Shown piece by piece: positions 13,012-23,243 of a stretch of DNA of 64,000 nucleotides. A program made the position numbers and the translations under genes. The stretch is taken from positions 124,001-188,000 of the forward strand of contig JAFISE010000012.1 of the NCBI GenBank assembly GCA_022560025.1, given 5' to 3'. Position 1 is the stretch's first letter, and each line of letters begins with the position of its first letter. The notes under the pieces are model-generated. The model was not told the DNA's origin. It did no database searches and worked only from the letters and a program-made list of their open reading frames with translations. The DNA comes from Stagonosporopsis chrysanthemi. Its lineage: Eukaryota; Ascomycota; Dothideomycetes; Pleosporales; Didymellaceae.

Positions 13012-13900
13012 GCTGTTTGTTTGTGCATAGACTAATTTGTTCGGCAAAAGTTGTAAGCGTCGCCAACAGTCGCTTCGGCGCTGTTCTGTTTCATTGATAG
13101 CATTGCATTTGGTAATGCATGGTAGCCAAAGTAGATACCCTCACTTTTAATTTGAGTTTACATGCGATGATCATCGCCATTTATAATGAGTGTCCCGCCA
13201 GACGCTGCGGTGGTCAAATGTCAATTTCACGCGCAGAAACACCGGCGCCGAAGTTGGGACGCTACGATACCTTCAGGCGGACTGATCCGCTGCAGTATCC
13301 GCCAATATTACCCGCCGAACTGCCGCGTCAAACATCCGCTTCGTCAATCTTTCCGCCAAGCGAGTTCTCCACGTCTGGCAGACATGTGCTGAGCCGTGTC
13401 GTGCGGTGACGACGTAGGTGGACGTCTGACAGCACCCGGCGTCAGCATCAGCAGAGAGGTCGCTGACTGAGAGGGCTGAATCCGGCGACAGGTCGGAGCC
13501 TCGGTGGCCGCCCGCATGATGCAGGGCCGAGGCCCACTTCATCCCACCACTGGACTTTTGCTTGGAGGGCCGGTTCCGCACGTTGACTCGATCTCCGACA
13601 TCTAGACGTTCACATGCACCGTCGGTGATCTGGATAAGAGCAGGAATCCCACAATAGAGCATCTTGAAGCAACTGACAGTGCTGCGACTTGCGACTCACG
13701 ACTCACGACTCACGATACGTTGCCCACTGCGGATAGCTCCGGCATCGCATTACCCAAGCATCCATATTCTTTCTAAGCATTGCCAATCCACCGCCGACAT
13801 TGCGACGTACGGGTAGGGCCATTCCGAGCACTCTTAAAGATACAAGGAGAGGAGGGCAATAGCACGTCCGCACACATAGCACCATCGTCACATCATCATC
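13012..13900. other. Intergenic region azgA-RIB3 with short tandem repeat
   Basis: No coding frame is credible here. The heptamer ACTCACG is repeated three times in tandem at 13694-13714, about 190 bases before the RIB3 start codon, so it lies in the probable promoter. Nothing else is recognised. Confidence 0.5.
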
Positions 13901-14719
13901 ATGCCCGCCGAACTCAACGGGCTCCCCGCCAATGGCACCGCCAACGGCATCAACGGCCACGCATACGAGCTCTCAAACCCTACACCAGCAGACGCAGCGT
14001 TCGACTCAATACCAGATGTCGTGGCAGCATTCGGTCAGCCTACTCCCCGGTCTTCTCTAGCGCACAGCGATTACTGACATGCCCTAGCCAACGACGAGTT
14101 CGTCATTGTCCTCGACTCGCCCGACCGCGAGAACGAAGGCGACTTGATCATCGCTGCCGAGTCGCTCACTCCCGAGAAAGCCGCCTTTATGATCCGCTAC
14201 AGCTCCGGCTACATCTGCGCACCGCTCCCCGTCTCGCGCGCCGCAGCCCTGCACCTCCCGCAGATGGTCGCCGACAACGCAGACCCCAACCGCACCGCGT
14301 ACGCTATCTCCGTCGACGCAGACCACGAGAGCGTCAGCACGGGCATCTCGGCCCACGATCGCAGCCTCACGTGCCGCATGCTCGCAGACCCCAACGCCAA
14401 GGCCATCCACTTCAGACGGCCGGGGCACATTCTGCCACTGCAGGCGCGAGATGGCGGCGTGAGGGTGCGCAGGGGGCACACAGAGGCCGCAGTGGATTTG
14501 TGCAGGCTGGCGGGCAAGCAGCCCGTGGGTGTGATCTGCGAGATGATCAACGACGGTGAAAGTGTGGATGGGCGGCCGGAGCTGGTCGGTGGTAACATGA
14601 TGCGCACAGATGATTGTCTGAAGTTTGGCAAGAAGTGGGGGATCAAGGTGTGCACGATTGAGGATATGGTCAGGTGGATCGAGGAGAATGAGGGGAAGCT
14701 GCCAGTGCAAACGGTGTGA
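13901..14719 (+). CDS. RIB3: 3,4-dihydroxy-2-butanone 4-phosphate synthase (riboflavin synthesis)
   Basis: The enzyme converts ribulose 5-phosphate to formate and 3,4-dihydroxy-2-butanone 4-phosphate, the four-carbon unit used by lumazine synthase. The model has 254 residues in two exons (13901-14033, 14088-14719; intron 54 nt). Family motifs appear in order: DRENEGDLI (acid loop), YSSGYICAPL, STGISAHDR, RRPGHILPL, RRGHTEAAVDLCRLAG and GVICEMINDG. The acidic loop Glu/Asp pair and the later His that bind Mg2+ and substrate are present. The protein is monofunctional, without the GTP cyclohydrolase II domain of bacterial RibBA, as in other fungi. The N-terminal 40 residues before the intron are an unconserved Asn/Gly/Ala-rich extension. 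It is complete with no anomalies. Confidence 0.96.
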
Positions 14720-15127
14720 GTGAGTGAGTCAGAAGGGAAGATGAAGTGCAATACTATATGAAACTACTATGGCTGTACATATATTCATGACGCATGTGTG
14801 GGAGTACTTGGACCTTCTCGACTCTGTTATGAAGTATCGCATTCAGTAGATGTCGGAATCGCGCAAGGGTTCAAATGAAATCGACAACAACCCCGCGAAT
14901 GTCAGCATTACCATGTGAAGCAAACAAAGAATCGGCATGCATGCAAGAGGAATCAAGACCTGGTATAACAGCATCCACGTGTTTTGGCGACAAATCTCGT
15001 GCGTCCCACGCGTCACCTCACCACAACGCCAACCCCACAACCTCAACAACACCACCACGCACAATCCAGCCCCAAACTCACCTTTCAACAATCCAAACAC
15101 TGCATCCGCTACAGCGCTCCCCTCCCA
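14720..15127. other. Intergenic region RIB3-dynactin p27
   Basis: This 408-bp interval holds the RIB3 3' UTR and the promoter of the next gene. The last 120 bases are C/A-rich on the plus strand. No gene is seen. Confidence 0.4.
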
Positions 15128-15884
15128 ATGTCTCGCGACCCCCGCCGCACCTCCACAGCGCCAAAACGCACCTCCCTTCTCCCGCGCCCGAGCAGCATAG
15201 CAATCGACCCCTCGGCCCTGATCGCGCAACACGCCCAGCTCACCGGCGTGCACCCCATCACCATCGGCCCCAGCGCGGTGCTGCACCCGCATGCGAAGAT
15301 AAACAGCTCCGTGAGCGTGGTTATGCTGGGTGAGGGCGTTGTGGTGTTTGAGCGCGCGAGGGTAGGGGGGCTGGAGGAGGAAAAGGGGGTGAGTGGTGTG
15401 GGGTTGGGGAGGGCAAGGGAGAGTATAGGGGGAGGCAGCGTGAGAGACAGTATGAGGGGGGAAGGGGTGGTGCTGGGCAGGAACGTGGTGGTTGAGACCG
15501 GGGCGGTTGTGGAGGCGAGTGAGGTGGGGGAGGGGAGCTTAATTGAGGCTGGGGCGGTTGTTGGGAGAGGTGCTGTGGTGGGGAAGGTATGTTGTTTATC
15601 CTCGATATGTCAAGAGGGTGAACGGTTGCGCCTTCGTTGGGATTGATTTCTTGCAGGTCTTACTGACACGATCGTAGTATTGCACTATCTCAGCCGCTTC
15701 GGTTGTTGCGCCGTACACGACCTTACCGGATTACACGGTTGTCTTCAGCGGCTTCCAAACGCGCGTCGATAAGACATTACAGCAGCGCCCGGACATACTC
15801 GATGCGAAGATGGCGGTGCACAAAAAGCAGCTGGATATGTTCAAGCGGCTAATTGCGAACAACATTGCCAAATGGGCGGGATGA
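15128..15884 (+). CDS. Dynactin subunit 6 (p27)-like, left-handed beta-helix protein
   Basis: This is a pointed-end subunit of dynactin, the cofactor of cytoplasmic dynein. There are 221 residues in two exons (15128-15586, 15678-15884; intron 91 nt). Hexapeptide-type repeats typical of a left-handed beta-helix are visible (ITIGPSAVLHPHAKI, VVLGRNVVVETGAVVEASEV, GSLIEAGAVVGRGAVVG). They continue through the intron into CTISAASVVAPYTTLPDYTVVFSG. The C-terminus is the helical DMFKRLIANNIAKW expected of p27. Between helix coils (about residues 80-115) there is a Gly/Glu/Arg-rich loop encoded by strongly purine-biased DNA (15361-15500), longer than I would expect. The p25 subunit shares the fold, but the C-terminal helix favours p27. 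The Met at 15128 begins a Ser/Arg-rich lead typical of fungal homologues. Confidence 0.82.
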
Positions 15885-18800
15885 AGAAACGTGCACGATA
15901 CCCCAAATTTCAGGACTTCAGTAACACGACACGAGTGGACAAGCGGCTCGATGTAGACTCAAGGTCCTGCTGCGACTACAGACAACAAGAGATGTTGAAG
16001 CAAGAGACACGGCAGGCAACTATGTCCGGGCTCGTATGCGTAGAACCACGTAGGTGACAGAACAGATGATACCAGGAACACATCTATGAACAGTAGAGCA
16101 TGATGTTCAGATACTATCTTGATATCAACGATCCTAGCGACGCCATGTCTTCTGGAGGAACGGGGAGCACAAAGAGAACGAGGCTCAAAGGCAACATACC
16201 TCTACTGGCTTTGGCGACCGGACCCGAAGAAGACCATAGCCATAAAGGGTTCCGCGACGATTTCATAGCTGTTTCGAGCCCATGCATCCGCGTTGTGATA
16301 GCTCGACGTATTCCGCGGGTCCAGGTTCAATGCGTTATTCTTTATCTCTAATATTGACTTGGCGATCCCAATCCCGCGGCATGAGGGCTTAGAAGTCTGA
16401 TCTGCGAAATACAAGAGTTGCCAGATGTGAATTGAAGCATCAAACCAGGACGCTGGCAAAGACCATGTCAAGCTTTTGTGCGTTGATATAGTCAGAAGAC
16501 ACAGTTCAACATTCAAATGCTATGATAGTAATTTTGAAGCTCGGAGCAGCGAGGGCATCAAACATCATCCAGAGGTCTTTGACGATTCGAAACTGAATCT
16601 GATCAAATTCATGGTATGTTGATGACCTTCCTCATAGAGAGGTTCGGTCGAACTTCGACAGAGAAGAACGTGGAGTTGGATTGTTACAGATGATATAACT
16701 TTCAAATATAGGAGTCAAAGGGCGATGCACTCGACGTGCTTGCATGCAGTGTCCTTTTTGGACACGATATCTGAAGCCGTAAGTGTTTGCGGTCAACGAG
16801 GCGCAAGACGGAGCAGATTTGGACCTCAGGCCTCTAAATAACTTTCAAAACATCGGTATGTGTGGTGAAGGGTTATCTTGGACCCCGGCGAGTGGCTGAC
16901 ACCATGCCTTCGTCGTCTGTGCTTTTCTAACATTGGGCGGTCGTGTATCCAGACTTTAGAATTTATCCAGCAACTCCGCGCAGCGAACATGATTATGCAG
17001 TATACGAGTTTAGGATAAAAAATCCCAATCGTGTTTTGTCTGATGTTTCTCGTCTCCTGGGTGAGTCAGAACCAGAAGAGATGAACTTATTGCAGAGGTT
17101 TTGGTTCACTTGAGAGCTTTAGACTGGCACAAAACGCAACATCATACTGGGTAATCAAGAGTTTGAAAAGAAACATGACCCGAGATCTCGAGAATTTCCA
17201 GCAGCACAGTCGGTCATATTGAGTCAGATGATGTACGTAGAACGCGATACCGTGATTTTGTTTGGAAGTTTGAGACAGAACACGACAGCATTTTCCACAA
17301 GTTTCCAGCGCAATGAATGGTCACTATCGTCATTTTGGAATTTGTAATAGTAGAAGAGTACAGATTGCAGCTCAATGTGTTCGTCTGGTTTGAACTTAGG
17401 GGCCTTGGCTTCCTTGCAGTTGTGGTCATTCATCTCCTCAGAAACAGCCAGGATTTTTACTTTGTTGCGTCTCTGGGTTAGGGAAATCAAAATACCGATT
17501 TTGAATGGAGATCTTAGCACCAGGAATGCAAGAGCCGCGGAGTCTAGCAACTCAGGATCAAAGGTGTTCTTCAGTAGATGCTTAGAAGACAAGCAACGTA
17601 GAAGGACCATCTTGAAGTTTGTGTAAAGACAGACAGCTCAGCACAGGAAGACATAACTGAGATTCTGTAATCTTTTAGAAGATTTCATGTGGAGTGAGAT
17701 GCAGGATGCCCGTCTCCACGGACGCAGTCATGTACAATCACTATAGTCACTTTGGTGAAGATTTTTGGCAAAAGACGGTCATGTACTCAACATATGTTGC
17801 CTTAAGACTGAAAAAAAAACTTATTGTTGGTGTGCAGAAGACGAGACACATATAGAGGACGACTTTTCTCTTTGCGTATAGACAAACAGCGAAGCACAGG
17901 ACCACATCCCGCTTGTGCCACTGTGATTCCAGAGTTGTGATCCCGTGTACGAGAATGAGCAATGAGGGATAGAATAGAGCAGAAAGCAGTCGTCTCTCGT
18001 GTATCAAAGGCCAGTTCGTTATATAGGAAATAATTCTGTCCAAACATGAGGCAAAGAAAGATCGATTTGAGGGCCCAGGAAACATAATGGAAGCTTTTGT
18101 TCAGAAGCTCAACGAGGCCATGCATACCCCCAGTCAGAAAATTTGATATGTAATTATCGAAACATCGTGCAGAGTACCAGAGACATGGGACATTGCTGTC
18201 ATTCTTCTGTGTAAAAACAGGAAGAGCAGCACAGGAAGACATTGGCCTAGCATCTTGAGCTTTCAATAAGATAGGAACTGTTTCCAGAGGCAGATATAGA
18301 GAGTATAGAAGAACAGAGCAGCGATGTTCGTACGCCTTGACTCACCAGCAGGCACGCATGAATGGATGGTCTTTGAGTTTTGAGGCGAAGCATGAATACG
18401 TCGACATTCACCTTCGAGCACGTGAAAATGAACTCCAGTTTTTCAGAGATAGGAAACCGCATCTCAATCATAACATCTTGAAGAAATGCAACGCTTGCAC
18501 AAACGTCTCCACGCTCTCGGCAGCACACATGTCAGACTACTCTGCATCTTTCCACCAGCAATCCCATGTCCACACCGCTTTCACGTTTCAGGACTGTCAA
18601 CACTCACAGATGCCGCTTCTTTAGTCTCCACTCACCGCCCAGCTTAGGCCATCCGCTCTCACATTCATCTATCACTGGTCGAAACAAAGCCTCTTCCACA
18701 AGACACATGGATACGCGTTTGCACGCGTAGTACCGGAGACATGGCCTGTAACCCAGGAGATTTCGATAAACGGAGCATAGACACTGACCGGGTGCGTTTA

Positions 18801-19325
18801 AAAAATGGAGGACATGTAGATGAAGGCGGTTCATTGTATCCCGAGACTCTTATAACATGTAACAGACGTCGGAGTCTTTTTGAAAATGTGAGCGGGATCG
18901 AGGAGAGATGCAGGAGGAGGTGAGAGAAAGAAGATAATCTATCAAGGCTTCGCTGAATTACAGTTCGGTTTGATTGGCTGGTAGACGGGATGAGGTAAGG
19001 ACATGTTCAGGTCGTGTTCTCGGCTTCGTGATGGGTAGGGATATGAGGATGTTGAGGGGGAGCTCGAATCACACACGCAGTTCGTTGGGTGGTTATCTGT
19101 GTTGTCGGGCGGTTGGGTCTGCAGGTGCTGGAGGTTGTCGATGCGGCTAGACCGTGTCATTCAAAACTTGATGGAAGATTTGGGGTCAAGTTGGTGTAGT
19201 GAGGTGATTCGAGAGAGGGCTTTGTGAAGACGATGTGAGCTTCAACGATGTCAATGCTCGAAATTCATATACATCTGCAAAAAGTTCGGTCAAAGTCCCA
19301 CAACCAACTATTCGCCGCCCACAGC
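15885..19325. other. Gene-free block 3 (about 3.4 kb)
   Basis: No coding frame with domain resemblance is found on either strand. The longest open stretches are about 150 codons and look random. The block contains three degenerate copies of a 35-bp sequence between 17620 and 18242 (separate entry). The texture is A/T-richer than the surrounding genes, similar to block 1. Confidence 0.45.
17620..18242 (+). repeat. Three degenerate copies of a 35-bp dispersed repeat
   Basis: Copies lie at 17620-17654, 17873-17907 and 18208-18242. They share the core AGCACAGG followed by A/C-rich ..ACAT and the lead TG.GTA.A.ACA. Aligned by eye without gaps, copy 1 and copy 3 match at 30 of 35 positions, and copy 1 and copy 2 at 28 of 35. 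Spacing is 253 and 335 bases. They may be remnants of a larger tandem or dispersed element; flanks beyond the 35 bases do not align obviously. Confidence 0.55.
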
Positions 19326-22036
19326 TCACTCCTCCAGCCTCGGGACGAGTCGCTGCAGCCTCCCCAGGCTCTCCTCATACGCCGGCAACGCCTCCCTCAG
19401 CTTCTTTCTCGCCTGCCGCTGCCCCACACTCAACTGCTGATCATCCGCCAACAGCTCCTCCATGACCCTCACAAAATTCAGCAGCTCCGCCTTAACCTCG
19501 TTCAAAAACCAGCGCAACACCGGCCTCAGCCTATGTTCCAAGTCCGCCACCACCGCATCCTCATAGCGATCCACGATGGTGCTGCCGTTCCACCCATTGG
19601 TCACCAGGTAGCGGGTGAGCGCAGCCACTTGGCGCGAGTACTTGCCAGCGCCGGTCTTCTTCGCGACTTTCTGGTAGACCGGCGCCATGAGCGAGGCGAC
19701 GAGGCAGCCGGCGTCTTCCTCTGTGGTGGCGAAGCGGTGCGTGCCGCGCACCACGCGGTGGAGCTGGAACTCAAAGGACCCGGATTTAGTGAAGATGGCA
19801 TGTTCGAGCTTGCGCCACTCGCGGTGGAAGCTGGCTTTGAATGGCGTCTGGTCGGATGATTTCTCCAGCGCGATAAAGACGTCGTTCATGCAATCGTTGA
19901 TCCTGCTTGACATCTGTTTCCACCCGGTCGCGAAGTGTGTCGTGATGTTCTGCACAAAGGTTGTGATGGCTGGCTCCATGCTCTCTTGTAATATCTGGTT
20001 CCAATTGATGCGCAAGCCTTGCAATGCGCGCGCCTTGCTGTTGGTGATGAAGCCGTTGTTGCGCAAGGCTTTGCTGAAGGAGGCAACAAGCACTGGTCCT
20101 TGAACGGTTTGCTGCCATTCAATCACAACATTACTGATAAGATCCAGTTGTCGCTCTGCTTCTGGCTGGTATGGCCATATGCGTAGAGATGGCAGCAGTT
20201 GCGTATTGGCTAGCTGCTTGAGATCGTTACACAACATGGGAATCTGCTCTTTGGCGAGTTGCTCGCAAAACACAGAGTATCCATTTTCATCCTGAAACTT
20301 TTCAAGTACGCGAGTACCGCTGTCAGCGATCTCGGCCATGACTAGGTGGATGTGATTCCAGAGGTGCTCGTAGTTGCGACTACACGTCAGGCCCAGCAAG
20401 TACCGCTTCAAGTCTGGGACGCGTGTATCGTCGATACTCATGACTGGTGGGCGTAGTCGATCTGGGTCTAACCACTCGAGGTACTGTGCTGCAGATATTG
20501 CGAAGACTGCAATGCTGTTCGGCGCATCAGGATCAAGTGCAGCGTATTTCGTGACAATGTTGTTTCGCAGCATATCCGCTCGCTCGCGGATCATAGCATT
20601 CATGGCTATTTCCTGCAGATACGTCAAGTACGCCCGCTTGGCTTCGATATCCTGAATATCTGCAGCTTTACTCTGACAAGCTCTGATTGTGACATATGGC
20701 TCGTTGGCAGAATCGTGTATGCGCTCGTTCACGTCTTGAACACCGCTCATGAAGATGGTCTTAAGCATGGAGTTAGCACCTAAGTAGAAGTACAAAGACA
20801 AATGTACCTACGTCGATCTTGTTGTATACAACAATTGTATTGTTGAAACCATGTGCTCGGATCGACTGTCTGATCAAATCGTCCAGATCAGCATCCTCTA
20901 AGCCACGCTCAGGTCGATCGCAGATGATCAGCTCTACATCGACGTTTCGGCGAATTGCATTTGCTCTTGCGATGCGATCCTGATTGATATCTCGAAGGCC
21001 TTGCAGGATCAGCACTGAAGTTGGTTCTCCATAAATACCTCTGAAGCTTACCTGGTAGGTCGATGAACGTCAGCCCTGCTCTCAGTAGAGCAGAACCAGT
21101 CTTGATCACGAAGGAATCAACGAATGGCGCCAAATTGTCCGCAACTTTCCGAGGCTGATCGAGTGTGTCATCCTCCACCGCCGCGTAGGAGAGCTTACGG
21201 TCTCGCAGGGCATCCAAGGACAAGATGCGCCCTTCAATGGCATCGACACACACACGCAACAACTCTCCGTTGGCGATCATATCTGGTGTCAACAGAGACT
21301 GCAAAAGAGGGATCGCCTCATCATTGTTTGCTGTATTGAAGGCGACTTCGAAGAATTCTAGCGCTGTCGATGCATACCGGCGGCTATCGTCGTCCGTTGG
21401 ATCACTGTCTGGGCCGTGATGGTAGTCGTAGTACCTCTTGACATGATTTTCGGTCATGGTAGCTAGAGTAGCTGCATCGAACAGCTCAATATCAACATCG
21501 CTGATGGTTGCGGAGTCGGGGATCTCCGGGCACAGCACAATCTTGGTAGGGTAGAGCGTGCAGGAGCGTCCTTCCGCAGAGCTCTTGGTGATGCTCGGTC
21601 GATTAAACAGGGCTTTGTACAAGAAACTCTTTCCCACACCTGCTGGGCCGACGGTGGTTACAACCAAAGGCTTGGGTGCGCCGATTTGGCGTCCTCGTTG
21701 GGTGACTTCGCGCTGGTTCGCCATCTCTATGTCGTCATCTTCGAAGCCCTGCAGCGCGATCCAAAGGTCTCGTAGTGCCGCATCGATGTCGCCATGCAGT
21801 GCGGCAACATCTAGGTGAAAGTATGGATGATACGGCAACGACTCTTGTGTGGGGTCGTGGACCTCCACTGCTCCAGAGACAGCCGCGCTGTCCCGGATTC
21901 GGTCTGCTTCGAACGCTTGTGGAGAGAGTACTGTTCCAACCACATCTTCGTCGTGCGGTGTCAGTGCAGGTGCATGTTCTGGCACGGACGGTGACTCTTC
22001 CGGCACGAACAGACTGTCTGGATCGTGGCTGCTCAT
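19326..22036 (-). CDS. Large dynamin-superfamily GTPase, SLIP-GC-like
   Basis: This is a P-loop GTPase of 868 residues in three exons (21052-22036, 20812-20999, 19326-20759). The G1/Walker A loop is GPAGVGKS (about 130-137) after a stretch beginning LVVTTV. G3 is FIDLPG, with the DxxG motif split by the first intron (21000-21051). The continuation LRDINQDRIARANAIRRNVD is typical of the dynamin-like branch that includes nuclear GTPase SLIP-GC. G4 is NKID (388-391) just before intron 2 (20760-20811). The long helical C-terminal half, ending in Leu/Arg-rich helices, would form the bundle or stalk. No transmembrane or PH domain is seen. Cellular role in fungi is not established for this family. 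The start Met was chosen at 22036 because upstream in-frame sequence looks non-coding. Confidence 0.82.
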
Positions 22037-22577
22037 ACTGACTGCGTCTAGATTGCTAATGGTGTGCGATGGAGAGCCGCGCTGGGTCGATTGTCGTGAA
22101 TCTGGACACCTGCAAAGCGCCGGTTGAGATGATCGCTGGAAGGCCCAGAGACTGTCGATGAAAGCTTTGCGTTGGCCATGGTCACATTGAAATAGGCGCC
22201 AGCGCAGTCCAAGTCGCGGTGACGTACACCTGAAGTGAAAGACGGGACAGTCTCTAGAGCTACGCGGGGTTTGAAGCGCAGAAATGGTCGAGGACGGTAC
22301 GAGCCATTCTGGCGTTAATTTCACGAGTTGTCCCTGCCTCGAGAGGCACACTGTGAACAGCAGTGCTTGTGCAAGGAGGAGCATGTCCGAGCATCAGACG
22401 CCGCGGCCGACAGCTCATCGACCAGAGACACCGCTTGAGAACATACCTGGGAAGTCACCGCCTAATTCTCACACCCACTGAAGAACGTAACTCGTATCGC
22501 ATTCCCGTCATCGTATCCTACCGAGGTATCTCTTGTCTACGCGCCACTACCAATACACAGCCAAAGCTAACACGGGT
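22037..22577. other. Region between the GTPase start and the orphan exon
   Basis: This 541-bp interval is upstream of the GTPase gene and downstream of the stop of the minus-strand exon at 22578. It must hold the GTPase promoter and 5' UTR. No further feature is recognised. Confidence 0.35.
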
Positions 22578-22925
22578 CTACACAACAACCACATTATCAT
22601 CGTTGCCCTTCTTCGGTGCAGTCGAATCCGGTTTCCGCTCCTTTCCTGGACTCGAGTGACCCTCCACGTCAAGCCTGCCAACGATCTCGTCCTCAATACT
22701 ACTCAAGCTACCATCGTCCGAGTCACTTTCAATGTCCTCAAACATCTTCGCAAAACGTTGATGCCCTTCCCGCTCCTCCTGTTCTTGTGTCTTTTCGCTC
22801 TGGTCATAGTCGCCACCATCGTCGCTAGTCTTCCCCTCGGCCTCGGCCTTCCGTTGTGCAAGGCGAAGAGCGAACTGTCGGCGGGCGCGGGAAGGCGGTA
22901 TTTGCAGCGGTGGTGGAATCTTGGC
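22578..22925 (-). CDS. Orphan terminal exon, acidic/charged protein fragment (unknown gene)
   Basis: An open minus-strand frame of 116 residues looks truly coding. It has a Pro-rich lead (AKIPPPLQIPPSRARRQFALRLA), then alternating Glu/Lys/Gln, then an Asp/Ser-rich acidic helix (MFEDIESDSDDGSLSSIEDE) and the stop TAG at 22578. It has no Met at its start. Just upstream is a good acceptor with a CTAAC branch site 13 bases before the AG, so I treat it as a 3' exon. The donor is not certain: a GTATGC at 23129 is possible, giving a hydrophobic lead-in, but no start codon follows naturally. It could be an alternative terminal exon of the SAPS gene, which lies immediately upstream on the same strand (318-bp gap), or a small independent gene. 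Function unknown. Confidence 0.45.
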   Translation of the reverse strand, partial: AKIPPPLQIPPSRARRQFALRLAQRKAEAEGKTSDDGGDYDQSEKTQEQEEREGHQRFAKMFEDIESDSDDGSLSSIEDEIVGRLDVEGHSSPGKERKPDSTAPKKGNDDNVVVV

Positions 22926-23243
22926 CTTGTATTTCTGTTAGCGACGACCACTAGGGGAACGACGAGCTGATGAGCGAGGCGGGAGACAAGACTAAAAGAA
23001 ACGAAGACATGATTGAAAATCATTCAAAAAGGAAACGCCTGCCACGACGGATATTGCTACAGGCACCATACCCCGTGAGGTAGTATGTACAAAAACGATA
23101 GATGGTCCCAACACCCAGCATGTGCATACCTCGTAGCTCGGACTCAATAGCACGTAGACGGACAGGAATAGAAAAGAAACGCACCAAGCGCGTAAACAAG
23201 ATCGTGTTGTGGTGGCTCGGATAGGGCTCGGATGGTGACGGGA

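Noticed and set aside
12053..13030. 325-codon plus-strand frame
   Set aside because: Alternate frame of the AzgA last exon; Ser/Pro/Arg-rich and without hydrophobic helices.
13780..14559. 259-codon plus-strand frame
   Set aside because: Alternate frame over RIB3; His/Arg/Pro-rich and non-homologous.
10885..14719. AzgA and RIB3 as a purine-to-riboflavin cluster
   Set aside because: Only two genes, with ordinary spacing and no further pathway member nearby; chance adjacency is as likely.
23130..23240. Hydrophobic segment CVSFLFLSVYVLLSPSYE upstream of the orphan exon as a firm transmembrane exon
   Set aside because: The frame has a stop shortly upstream, with no Met and no clear acceptor; it may be a pyrimidine-rich non-coding tract.
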